64,000 bases of DNA from Amoebidium appalachense (taxonomy: Eukaryota > Ichthyosporea): assembly GCA_963693365.1 (NCBI GenBank), contig CAVNZM010000003.1, positions 11,346,001 through 11,410,000 of the forward strand, read 5' to 3'. This document shows, piece after piece, positions 1-56,734 of the stretch. The notes under the pieces are model-generated. The model saw only the letters and a list, made by a program, of their open reading frames with translations. It made no database searches and had not been told where the DNA came from. A program made the translations under genes and the position numbers. The first letter of the stretch is position 1. Every line of letters begins with the position of its first letter.

Positions 1-134
1 AGAGCTCAAGCATCAAACCTTTGGCTTAAGCAGTGCCCTTTATTCCATTACACTAGTACAAGCCTTAGTGACTCCCGTCACCCTCCCCCCCCCCCCCCCC
101 CCCCCCCCCTTCTCCCTTAGTATACCACACTCAA

Positions 135-136
135 TT

Positions 137-233
<97 letters not shown>

Positions 234-250
234 TACACACACACACACGT

Positions 251-289
<39 letters not shown>

Positions 290-307
290 CACACACACAC
301 ACACAGT

Positions 308-340
<33 letters not shown>

Positions 341-401
341 GTGTCACACACACACACACACACACACACACCATCACACACACACACACACACCACCATC
401 A

Positions 402-490
<89 letters not shown>
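135..490. repeat. (CA)n microsatellite with preceding C-run
   Basis: A run of C at 88-109 is followed by about 355 bases of CA dinucleotides with short interruptions (gtgtac, cagtcac, ccatcacc). It lies past the 3' end of the LINE fragment on the LINE's own strand, so it could be a (TG)n tail of that element or an independent microsatellite. No gene is seen in bases 1-750. Confidence 0.95.
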
Positions 491-494
<4 letters not shown>

Positions 495-750
495 CAGCGT
501 GTGCACACGTGTATTCGCCTTAGATATTCGGGTGATAAGCTTAGTCATTAAGTTTTTTCTTTTGACTGGATTTATTCGACGGAAAGATATGCAAGTATGC
601 ACGGCATACTGAGAAGACAATAAAAACTTCACGAGTTATCCAGTAACAAGTGCATACTGAGATACCTGAACACTGTGTGAAAATCATATAAATACTCAAT
701 GTGACGACCAACAGAATTCAACAAAAAGTCTAAAGTGTTCACATTGCCAG

Positions 751-1790
751 CTAGTGTAGCAGATACCCGGAGGGAAAGAGGTAAACGCGACATAAAAATT
801 CACACCTATCAACATGCTTGCGATTGAAAAGGTCAGCACAAAAGTGGCACCAGCGGCGATGAAAACAAGAATTACAGCGCCACTGCACAACTTCCCAGGC
901 AATATCAACATCAGAGCACCATACAGACTTATCTACTAGGGTGGTATCCATACGTACAGCAGGAGAAATGTATCCTGCCAAAGCTCCCAAAAAGCGATAA
1001 TGATCAGTACGGTGTTGCCTAAGGAACATAACACATGCCGACTGAGTTTTACCTTTGATTTCTCTATCAGAACGAGAAAGAAACTTATACTGCGTGTGGT
1101 AATAACGCGAAAAGGCAGAAAAAACAGGAAGAGAAAAGAAAGAGGGAGTGAGATAGCGAGAGGAAGAATCAGGTGGAAAGAGGGTAGGCTGAGGACATTC
1201 AAAAGTAGCGTTGGTGAATCGGGGGGGAAGAGGGATGGAGGGAGGGGGGGGAAAGAAAGCATAAAGAGGGTGACCATCAGGTAGCCTAACTAAATGAAAA
1301 CAAAAACGAAGAGACAATTCCTCCATACGACAAACAGCAGACGACAATCCAAACATACTGATTAAGGGAGGCACAAACCGAGTACGAAACAAAGTGCGTA
1401 GCGCAGTACCCTGAAAATCGTCGAACTCGTTCAGCGCCATTGCCGCCTCGCGAAGTGGGGGCGCAGGCCAATAGCGGAAGTCCATATTCGAAAGTCGGCC
1501 GTAAGAAAGTTTTATAGTAGAGAAGAAGGTTCGCAGGATGGATCACAGACTCCTGTTGAAACATATTTGACACGATGTGAAGCTTACCCTTCGCACGAGC
1601 GATCCGTGCCGTGAGGAGCTTGCGGAAATCAATACCCCGTGCAGTAAAAGGAATACCCGAATAGTCATAGGTGCTGTGAACAGGAATAGGAAGGCCGGCC
1701 AATCGAAAGGAAGTGTTCTTCGAAAAAGTAGCACACTTTGCAATGCCGACTGTCATGAGATTCTCGGTCTGGACTGGATACTTGGGCCTG
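751..1790 (-). mobile_element. Non-LTR (LINE) retrotransposon fragment, RT thumb to C-terminal zinc knuckle
   Basis: On the minus strand, 1790 to 1486 encodes the stretch that follows the catalytic core in non-LTR reverse transcriptases, including YSGIPFTARGIDFRKLL, then LLLYYKTFLRPTFEYGLPLL. After a single frameshift near 1480 the adjacent frame stays open from 1485 to a stop at 751. It contains ALAGYISPAVRMD and a Cys/His cluster (CNSC, CHFC, H, C) like the C-terminal knuckle of these elements. The catalytic RT motifs and the endonuclease are absent, so this is a 5'-truncated, dead copy, as target-primed reverse transcription usually leaves. No target-site duplication or poly(A) tail was identified. 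The family call rests on recognised motifs, not on alignment. Confidence 0.7.
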
Positions 1791-1984
1791 ATAATCAGGG
1801 CACAAATATTTTATTTTATAGTACTATTACTGCTTAAAGAAGGTTATCTCCTTTAGATGAGCCCAGTTTTGAAAAAGGTCCCCTCCCTTTGCATCAGAGA
1901 TAGATTTACTTTTCTCAAACGCATGATACCCAAATCTCCATCTAAGAATTCCTAAATTGCACAAATAGGATACGTTTGATTTAT

Positions 1985-2130
1985 CTTTTGATATTCAGGG
2001 AGGTTTTCGGGATATCTTGAGATGATACTCAGGGCATTCGCAAAAAAAAAAAAACGGGATAATCTGGGGCCTTTGCGATATTTTCGTGATATATCCAGGT
2101 TGATACTCAGGGCGAAAAACAGGATATTTT
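1985..2130. repeat. Imperfect two-copy tandem repeat
   Basis: The phrase gatactcagggc occurs twice about 80 bases apart (near 2025 and 2101), each in a similar gggata/gatatt context, with an A-run between. The rest of 1791-2470 is AT-rich and I see no gene in it. Confidence 0.55.
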
Positions 2131-2470
2131 CATAAGGCCCTACACTCGACGGCCTACTGCGTTTTCCAGCGCAGCCAATCAAATGCAGCTAGCGCCATCG
2201 TAGGTTAACCCCGTTACGCAAAATTGCCCGTTTGATCTGATTGGTAGAAAAAGCGCGCCATTTTTTCACCCGAGACTATTTGAGTCACAGACCTGCAGAG
2301 CTGCTGTCAAAAAGGGCTTTCTTTCTCTCTCTCTCTTTTTTTTTTTTTCCAGGAAGGGCAAGAGAATGTAGACCTTAGAATTGTTCCAACTTTATACTTG
2401 TACCGCTCACTATCACACCCTCATTCGACTCACAATTCTTCTTGACATCTTGACTTGCAAGTTACAGCAC

Positions 2471-2478
2471 TGACGTCA
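2471..2478. promoter_or_regulatory. TGACGTCA (CRE-type) palindrome
   Basis: A perfect TGACGTCA octamer, the classic bZIP/CREB-ATF site, lies 146 bases upstream of the ATG at 2624. The same core occurs upstream of every other start in the window. Confidence 0.4.
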
Positions 2479-2623
2479 TTGATAAATGATAAAAACCACA
2501 ACTCTTGTAAGCTTTTGCGACTCAGTCACGACTGCGGTATACCCATAGAGCAGACTTGTCTGCCGTTCAGAACATTTACATTTACATGTACATTGGGTTT
2601 CACTCAAAGCCCAAATAACGTCG

Positions 2624-5544
<2,921 letters not shown>

Positions 5545-6299
5545 CTCCTGTTGATCATACCAGCATAACTTTTTCATAAGTTACAAAGTTTCTTTCTTTC
5601 CCCCCTCCCCCCCCCCCCCCCCCCCCCTCCTGCTAGCAAGACTGCAGAACTGAAACCCGTGGACTAAGGCAATATACCAACAATAGTGCCAGTCGGGGTC
5701 GGACTAGTATCCTGGCTTAGAGTTGCGCTTTAGAGTGCGATTGGTGTCTACTATATATGGAAGACGTTCTAATTAGCTCCCCGAGGCAAGGCTGTGCTGG
5801 TACTAGTAAACCGGGATACATAAAATTAAAAATACTATTATTATTATTAACTTTGGTTTGCACTTATTTTGTCTTAGACTTGACATTTGCAAGCATGGAA
5901 AGATCTCCAGATCACTTGATAACTATGCCGTTGACGCTAAGAAGGACACCAGAAAAGTCTGTCAAGGGATATATGTGATTGGTCCAGATCGAATCCGGTT
6001 CAATCCGATTGACCATATAAGGAAACTCAAGAAATCAGTTTTGCGAAAGGAGCGCCCATGTAACTGCAGATGCACCCTTTCTTGGCGACCTCACATGTCC
6101 AGGCACGCCTAAATGGATACCATTGGTACCAAGTCACGACCGTCATTTTATTAAGAGGCATGTCCGAGCCAGTCAGACAGCCAATCAGACGCCTTCATGC
6201 CCGTCTACATGTACATAGAATTTAATATCTGTGTGTGTGCCCATAATAGCTGTGTACGTGTTCGTAAGGGTGTGTATGTGGGTACTTGCCTCGCCACGT

Positions 6300-6358
<59 letters not shown>

Positions 6359-6847
6359 TAAAAGCGCGTGCGCCTGTACAATCCTTACAGGATGTCATGT
6401 GTCTCAGAGTATATCAGTACAGGAGCGGCACACATGCAAAGCATGGGGAAAAAAAACATCCCAGGAAACACCTCCATGGTCAGGAGGAGTGCCTACCCAT
6501 GTGTGTAATGTTTCGAACACAAGAATACATTCACGTTACTATTCAGATGCACTTCATGCATAAAGTCTCCACCAAAAACCAAAAAAACAAAAACGGATAG
6601 AAACAACCAAACTACGTAATACAGTAAACTAACAAAAAAAAAAAAAAAAAAAAAAACACAAAACAAACAGAACAGAACAGAACAGAACAGTTTCTAAAAA
6701 ACAAACCACAAAAAATATCCTTTTTGGAAAAAAAAACCTTTTTGCCGCCCACTCCAACACATCCCAAAAACACAACAACAATCAAGAGCCCCCCCTCCCC
6801 CCAACCAAACAAAGAACTACCTGCACACCACATGCATCACTCACTCA
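5545..6847. other. Intergenic stretch, no gene recognised
   Basis: It holds a C-run (5600-5627), a (GT)n tract (6302-6346), an A-rich block (6634-6780) and weak overlapping ORFs at 5757-6112 without splice or family support. It separates the plus-strand membrane-protein gene from the 3' end of the minus-strand AAA gene, so the two genes converge here. Confidence 0.5.
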
Positions 6848-24860
<18,013 letters not shown>

Positions 24861-25102
24861 GATTGAACCCACGATAGCGAAGAGAGATCTTGGAATTCCC
24901 TCGGTAAATGGAGAGTTAGTTATGTGTTAATGAGTTGCTTTCACAGTGCTTGGAACCAATGAGGCGACCCAGGTTTTTCTGGTCGGTGTTGCTAGGAAAC
25001 TGCCAACTTGTGCAAAGCTAGTTGAATACACCTGTCTACTAACACAAAAAGTCCTTTGATCATCCATGACCACCGCAGGGCCGCAAATTTAGCAAGAAGG
25101 AA

Positions 25103-25110
25103 TGACGTAA
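25103..25110. promoter_or_regulatory. TGACGTAA (CRE-like) site upstream of the AAA gene
   Basis: Core TGACGT followed by AA, in the unique sequence between the AAA start codon and the polypurine block. Function is inferred only from its recurrence upstream of the other genes. Confidence 0.35.
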
Positions 25111-25229
25111 TCAGGATTTAGTCTTCATCTAGAGCGTTACTTTGTTAAACAAAAAAAGAGTTAAATGCAACAGAAATCAGCTCAAAGAGTATACTATCTT
25201 TAGACTAAGTCAATGATGTCATGAGAACG

Positions 25230-25451
25230 AGTGTGAGTGAGAGAGAGGGAGAGAGGGAGACCCGGATGGAGAGAGTTGGACAGCTAGAGTGATAGAAAGA
25301 GAAGGGAAGAGAGAGAGAGCTAGAGGGACACAAAGAGAGAGAGAGTCAGGCGGATACACACACACACAGAGAGAGAGAGAGAGCTAGAGGGACAAGGGAG
25401 ATAGAGATAGATAGATAGATACAGAGACAGGGAGAGAGAAGGAGAGAGAGG

Positions 25452-25488
<37 letters not shown>

Positions 25489-25777
25489 GAGGGAGAGAGG
25501 GAGAGAGAGAATGGAGAGGGAGAGGGAGAAAGAGAGGGAGAAGAAGAGAGAGAGGGAAGAGAGAGAGAAAGAGAGAGGGAGGGAGAGAGAGGGGGGGGGG
25601 GGGGGGGGGGGGAGAGAGGGGGGAGGGGAGAGGGAGAGGGAGAGGGAGAGGGAGAGGGAGAGGGAGAGAGGGAGGGAAAGAGGGAGGGAGAGGGAGGAGG
25701 GGGGGGGGGGGGGGGAGAGAGAGAGAGAGAGAGAGGAGAGGGAGGGGGGAGGGGGGGGGAGAGAGAGAGAGAGAAAG

Positions 25778-25824
<47 letters not shown>

Positions 25825-25830
25825 CGGGCC
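25230..25830. repeat. (GA)n / GGGA polypurine block
   Basis: About 600 purine-rich bases with embedded G-runs, tagata repeats near 25400 and a short CA run at 25357. It is one of few large simple-sequence blocks outside an intron. Confidence 0.94.
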
Positions 25831-26063
25831 GAGGCAAGAAAGGGCAGAGTGTGGGTAGGGGAGGGAAGGAGGTTGGGGGAGAGAGGGGGAGCAAGAAAAG
25901 ATTGGGGATGCTATGAGCACAGGCCGTATGCCAAGTTGTGCAAAGGATTGCTTGTAGCATGTTCATATCTTGGTCCGGTCCGTTTGGAATCCAGTCCAGC
26001 ACGGAAAACTAGAATACAGGGGCGGTGTGAGAATATGTGATAACACATGTGATATGCTAAACC

Positions 26064-26069
26064 TTTATT
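26064..26069 (-). terminator. AATAAA poly(A) signal candidate
   Basis: TTTATT on the plus strand is AATAAA in the sense of the gene ending at 26153, 84 bases past its TGA stop. Confidence 0.45.
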
Positions 26070-26152
26070 CTCTTAAAATAAAATACATTTTCTTTGTTGC
26101 ATTCAGAACATCAAACAAGTAAAATGAACAATTTGTTTTTCATCATTTTTCA

Positions 26153-26577
26153 TCACAATTTCCTTTCCATCTTCTTGCCCTTTGGCAGGGTACCAAACAG
26201 TTTGCCCTCCCTTATGCTCTGCTTCCTCGCCTCGGCCACCGCCCTGTGTACCTGCTTGCCATGTTGTGTGGTTGCATCCTCGATTTCCTCTGGTGACCTG
26301 CTTTCAACTTTCCTGCGGAAATAGAAGCACCTCCAGGGTTACCTTGACAGATCGTGTACACACACGAGTTATAGGAAAGGGTGATGGTTTGATGGGTTTA
26401 AAGATTGAAAGGCAATTTGGATTTGAAACCAGCATTTTTGCTGTTTCCAGACTTTCGAGATCCCATACTCTAGTGTCCTCTCCATTTTCTTTTCCTGCTC
26501 AGATTCCATGTCTGTGTTTTGTCGGAGAGCCTCAAAGGATACCCCGAGGGGTCCCCCTCCCCCCTCCCCCCTTCCCC

Positions 26578-26633
<56 letters not shown>

Positions 26634-27139
26634 ACAGTCCGTAACACATACGCACACGGACACACGCCACACCACACCAAAGACCACACCATATAAAAGT
26701 GGTGTATCAAAGTAAGGGGGCTGATATGCTGTCCTTGGAGTTTACTCGCAGAGCAATATTGCAGGAAACAAAGTCATGTGGAGATCTTACAACTTCCTCC
26801 GTTTACACAAGCAGTTCTAAGAAGCTTCATGGGTAACCTACATTTCTTGAAGCTTCCGCGCCACTTTTTCTCCGAATCCATCTCCTGCTTACGCCCATTT
26901 CAGCATCGTTCATACATGTGATTTGACATAAGCCTACGGCAGTCAACTAAACTCGTCTTTGCTACCCCCATGCGCGTGGCAATTTGCATTGCGTGTGCAA
27001 GTGTATACATGCAGACACATACACAGGTTTTAAAAAAAAAAAAAAAACACATAAAAGAACGCAACCTCTTTAGGCATGCATACGTTATAAAACATTCGTG
27101 CTAAAGGTGGTAGGGCGCGTGCGTGTGCATGTGTACACA

Positions 27140-27172
<33 letters not shown>

Positions 27173-27464
27173 CGGACACGCACACGCACACACACACACA
27201 CACACACGCAACGTGGCACGCAGACATGCACACACGCACGGCCACTCAAGGACACACACCCGGTCCCGACCACAGAATAAAGCTCAAGCGCACAAACTCG
27301 TTCACCCACACGAGAGCCATAAGATCACACAATCACGCGTCCATTTCAGTTCCGTATGCACCTCTGTGGCCGGGTTTGTCGGAGAGTGCTCTGGAAAAAC
27401 AGAGTGCTGCTAAGCTCCGGCCCCCGGGGCGTGCCAAGCAAAATGTGTTTCTGGCCAGCGCCAT
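26153..27464 (-). CDS. Small protein with mitochondrial-type presequence, about 4 exons
   Basis: Exons: 27362-27464, 26842-26884, about 26584 to 26469, and 26153-26312. Exon 1 starts ATGG and encodes MALARNTFCLARPGGRSLAA, followed by LCFSRALSDK: Arg/Ala/Ser-rich with no acidic residue before the Asp near residue 29, a typical mitochondrial targeting peptide. Exon 2 gives GDGFGEKVARKLQE. Exon 3 gives VSFEALRQNTDMESEQEKK. The last exon ends GKLFGTLPKGKKMERKL and TGA. Donors (AGAG|gtgcat, AAAT|gtaggt, TAGA|gtatgg) and acceptors (gtaagcag, ttccgcag) fit in phase, except that the exon 3 acceptor lies in a G-tract of uncertain length and was not fixed. The mature part is charged and helical. I do not recognise the family. 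It is divergently paired with the BTB gene. Confidence 0.55.
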
Positions 27465-27833
27465 CCTTGCACAGGAACTTATATCTCACAGTGTGAATCA
27501 AAAACTGTACAGACGCCGATCACAGTGACAAACCGGTTTGATAGTCTGACTATCGTGATACCGACTGTTGTGAAGACTATGTACACGTAAAGAACTTATT
27601 TCAAACTAAAAAAGGCCGTCCCGCGGGTGCGGATATGACGTCACAAATAGGAGACCTTTGGATGGTGGAATGCTTGACGCAACTCGAGGCCTTCAAGTGT
27701 CGTTTTGTTTTCAAGTGTTTTGTTCGAGTTGTTCCTTTCCTACAAAGAAAAGTACATACATATATATAGAACTAATTGCTTATCTGAACCAGCTTTATTA
27801 TTGTATGATTTCCATGCTTCTGCAGCCTTCACC
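27465..27833. promoter_or_regulatory. Bidirectional promoter with TGACGTCA
   Basis: There are 369 bases between the ATGs of the divergent mitochondrial-type and BTB genes. A perfect TGACGTCA lies at 27636-27643, roughly central (172 and 190 bases from the two starts). This promoter carries almost no microsatellite. Confidence 0.5.
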
Positions 27834-29999
27834 ATGGACTCTGAGGAAACAGAGGAGGAAACCCTTTTTGACGCCAATGATGGACTCCGGCTACTGGAAA
27901 GCAGCCTGAGGACTGCAGCGTCCAACGTGGCACTCGTTCGCGCTTGAGCCAAGGCAGTGCAAGCTGCAATCGAAGAGGTGGAAGCTAAGAAGAAGCAACT
28001 GGATGAAGACAGGTAAAGAGAAGGGATGGGGAACGGTGGGGGGGGGAGGGGGGGGAGGGGGGGGTATGGCTGGTGAGGGGGAACGGATGGGTGGGTTGGT
28101 TGATGGGTTGGAGAGAGGGGCTGAGTGAGGGAGGGAGGGAGGGAGGGAGGGTAGAGAGAGGGAGGGATGGAAAGGGGGAGGGATGGGGGGGGGGGGGGGG
28201 GGGAGAAGAGAGAGAGATGTAGAGAGACAGATTGAGAGACAGAGACAGAGAGAGAGAAGGGAGGGGGGGGGAAGGAGGGATGGAGAGAGAGAGAGAGAGA
28301 GGGAGGGAGGGCGGGAGAGAGGGAGAAGAGGATCACACCAAGCCAAGCCCTCAAACTTTTTTTTTCCACATCATCACCTTCAGCTCGCACTGCACTTAAC
28401 CTCTCTGCCCTAGCTATAGAGATTTTCGAGCACTAGGCTAATCACACCTCGAATCCACAATTCCAGAGCGCAGTTTGAGCGTGAGCGTGAGGCCGTGCGT
28501 GTGCTGGAGGCCCAGGGCAGTGACCGGGTGGTTCTGGACGTGGGTGGGCGCACCTTTGCCACCACCCGACAGACACTCTCTGCCTTCCCAGACTCCATGT
28601 TGGCTGCCTGGTTTAGCGGCCGCCACAGCATCAAAACACGTCCGGACGGCACAGTGTTCATCGACCGCTCACCCGAGTTGTTTGTATACGTGCTGGAGTT
28701 TCTGCGTGTGCGTGGGAACGGGTCATGGATGCCTGATGATGGTAGTTTGCGCACGCAGTTGAAAGATGAGTTTGACTTCTATTGCTTGCCGTGGTTGGGG
28801 GCAACGGAAAGCATGTTTGAAGCCATGAACGGAGAATATGATTGTGTTGACTTGGAGCAGCCTCCCAAGGATTTCATCCTCGACCATGTACTTTTGGACG
28901 CCAGCGTAAACCGTGTCGTCGGCTATGGTTGCGTGAATAGGCCAAAATGAAGAACATGTTCTTTTTGTTGGTTTGTGGGACACGGAAACCGGAAAGAGGC
29001 TGAAGGTGTGGCGAACGGGGATGGAAACGAAACAAGGACGATCCTATTCTACAGTGATTCTGAAGGGACAGTATATGATTGTGCTGTCCCGCACGTACGA
29101 CGATCGAGCGTTTAGGACACCTGCCCACAAAGCCTTTGTTTACAGCAGTGCAGATGGGTCGAAAGAATGGGTTTCGACTTCAGGGGCAATATGGCAAACA
29201 GCATGGATGTTCTTCACAACACCCTTGTGGTGGAACACGTGAGAGGGCCCATCACCGCCTACGACATCGTTACGGGGAGGGAGGTTTGGAAGAAAACATC
29301 AGCGGACCAGGGGAGTTACGAAACTGCTCAGATGTCCTCTGACGTTGCCATTTTGCGGGAGCGAATCGGCGATGTGAACCACTGGAGAGTGCTTGCACCA
29401 ACGGGAGAAACATTGTACACATGGGCGCTTGAACATGGGTCCCCGGCAACAGAATGGCACAAGCGGGCAACAAGACTTGTGGGGAGAAATCTGTGGTTGG
29501 CATGGGTACCAAAGTATCGAAGTCGACCGGCCGATGAAGATGAGGACTCTGAGAAAGAACGCGCGTCAGCGGGCAGATTCGAGGATGACGTGGAGTTTTG
29601 GATGCGGGAGAGTGCAACACGACTACCGGTTATCGTTTCTGTGTATGATGAGATGCAGGGTGACATTTTGCCCCATTCCCCCCTCAAGGGTGTGGTGTTG
29701 CATGAGATGCCAGACAAGATCGTGTTTGCGAGTGACAATGTGCTGTGCATAGCAAAACGATCGATGCGGATATCACGGCATGTTACATTGCTTGGCAGGG
29801 GGGGAAAGTGAACGTGCTAGGTAGTGTGGTGCTGGATGTGGGGAATGGGTTTGGTGGTTGGCCATGGAGTCTACGGGATCGTCTTGATGGGTATGTGATG
29901 AATGGGGTACAGGTGGTTGGGTACACGCGAATGGGTCAGATTAAGCTCATAAGTCCAAAAGAGCAAAGGGCACACAAGCGGCTGCGTGTGGATGGTTAA
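27834..29999 (+). CDS. BTB/KCTD (T1) domain protein with beta-propeller-like C-terminus, frame interrupted
   Basis: Exon 1 is 27834-28012 and exon 2 is 28467-29999; junction GACAG|gtaaag ... ttccag|AGCG is in phase. Exon 1 encodes an acidic start (MDSEETEEETLFDANDG) and a coiled coil. Exon 2 opens with a T1-type BTB domain: VVLDVGGRTFATTRQTLS, a PDGTVFIDRSPELFVYVLEF-type core, then DEFDFYCLPWLG. After it come repeats with DxxTGxxxW signatures (LWDTETGKRLKVW, YDIVTGREVWKK), suggesting a WD/quinoprotein-like propeller. Frame breaks: in-frame TGA at 27945-27947; one extra base in the A-run near 28945; one base missing in the G-run near 29171; one missing in the G-run near 29799. Three of four are in homopolymers, so sequence error is a strong alternative to a recent pseudogene. 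KCTD-type BTB proteins commonly act as CUL3 adaptors. Confidence 0.78.
28018..28330. repeat. G/GA-rich tract in the BTB-gene intron
   Basis: G-runs, GGGA and (GA)n occupy most of the single 454-base intron 28013-28466. Here the purine strand is the sense strand, unlike most introns of the minus-strand genes. Confidence 0.9.
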
Positions 30000-31235
30000 G
30001 GGAGGGGGGGGGGGGGAGGGGGGAGGACATTCATAGTGATGGGTAATGTGCTGATGTCAGGTGCAGGGTGATTGATGTGTTAGATTGCATGGTTTCGGTT
30101 CTGTAAATCATAATCAGACCTGCAAGCATGTTGAGGGGTTCGTGTCGATGTACTCATATATAGGTGAATGATAGCAATAGTTGGACTTACTGTTCGGTAT
30201 GTATACGGCCCCCTTGCCATAGATGGAGTATGGGGTCACTATTAACATATTATCAAAATGCCTCTGTCCTCAATATTATTTATGTGCACATAGCGCATGT
30301 GCTCCAGCGTGAGCTGATACGTGCATATTGGATGCAAGTGTCTGTGCACACGTGTTTTGTGCATGTGGACTAGCACGTGTGCATGCATGCGCAAATACAC
30401 ACCGTAAACGACAGCCAACAGTAAATACAGGCTCTATGCGGTGTACAGCCACTGATGCACGTGCGCTTGCACGGCACGGTGTTGGCAAAATCAACCCCCC
30501 CCCCCCCCCCCCTCCGAACCTTGCAATTGCAACCCCAACCCCTCGAGTTCCCCCCCCCCCCACCCCCTACCTCCCCCTCACCCCCCTCCCCCTGCCCGCG
30601 GGGGTCCCCCAGGGGGCCGGGGGATGGAGGGGGAGGAGGCTAGCGCTTTGTTTCCATATATGCATTTCACCATTTTCGTCTGTGACGTCCCCGGCCAATA
30701 GACATCATTTGGTGCACGTGGTCACGTGTTCACGTACATGTACATCTGTGTAAACGTTAGGTCCTCATATATGGTATGACACGGTGTGTACTTTGCCGAT
30801 AGTGTTTGGGCGTGTCCCTTTGCCCCCCTATTTCCTCCTTCATTCTTCCTTCCTTTCTTTGTTTTCTTCTCTAGATTTTTTTTCATTTTCTCTCGGCAGG
30901 GATGATGTGTGTGTCATATGTGACGTGTGTGTGTAGTGGGGGGGGGGGGGGGCATTGCTGTAAGCTTGTTTTTCTTGTTTATTAAATTCATTATCTCTGT
31001 TACTGGCCGGTGTGTTTCATATGTCTATGTATCAGTACATCGTACAAAGGCCTCTAAAGGAATAAATATCGGATGATTTTAACGGTCATGACCGTTAAAA
31101 TCATCCATTAAGTAGCTTGCACCGGTTCGAATTTCTCTAATTATGATACATAATTATATATGCCCTACTGCTGCGCCCCTTCCCCCTTTCCCTCCATATC
31201 TTCCCCCCACCCAGTGCTCCTCACCCTAAAATCAC

Positions 31236-31269
<34 letters not shown>

Positions 31270-31316
31270 AGGCGGCCTGCCACCACCACCACTACCACCA
31301 CCACACGCACACACGC

Positions 31317-31347
<31 letters not shown>

Positions 31348-31590
31348 TGGACACACGCGCTCGCGGCCCTGAAGCGGCAAGATTATGTACTGAATCTACT
31401 GTCAGGAGAGCAGCTATCCCTTAACCAGAGTAACTAATCATTGGTACATAAACTGAGTATTCGTACATTATCAAGCATTAACTTTATGAGCGAAAAAGAG
31501 TACATGCCGCCTATAATAAGCATTAGTTTCATTACTAAAATCATCATCTTCGGACCCGAATTAGCTAAATTTTACCGTTAAATTAACCCT
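30000..31590. other. Intergenic between converging genes
   Basis: It holds short G-, C- and GT-tracts, a C-run at 31230-31269 with CACGCA repeats, an AATAAA at about 31062 and the palindrome at 31071-31106. No exon was recognised. Confidence 0.55.
31071..31106. repeat. 36-base perfect palindrome
   Basis: The left arm ggatgattttaacggtca is followed without spacer by its exact reverse complement. Each arm carries AACGG, a MYB-type half-site. It lies between the 3' ends of two converging genes. Confidence 0.9.

Positions 31591-56734
<25,144 letters not shown>

Larger units (their letters stand above)
24861..26152. other. Intergenic: AAA-gene promoter side and 3' flank of the next gene
   Basis: It contains a TGACGTAA at 25103-25110, 243 bases upstream of the AAA start, and a GA/G-rich polypurine block at 25230-25830. 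No coding exon was recognised in it. Confidence 0.6.

Noticed and set aside
5757-6112. Overlapping ORFs with a Leu-rich segment
   Set aside because: No splice sites in phase with the upstream gene and no family similarity; the hydrophobic stretch comes from a short (TTA)n repeat.
27945-27947. TGA read as selenocysteine or a reassigned codon
   Set aside because: There is no selenoprotein context, and TGA appears to act as the normal stop at 26153. A mutation or sequence error is simpler.
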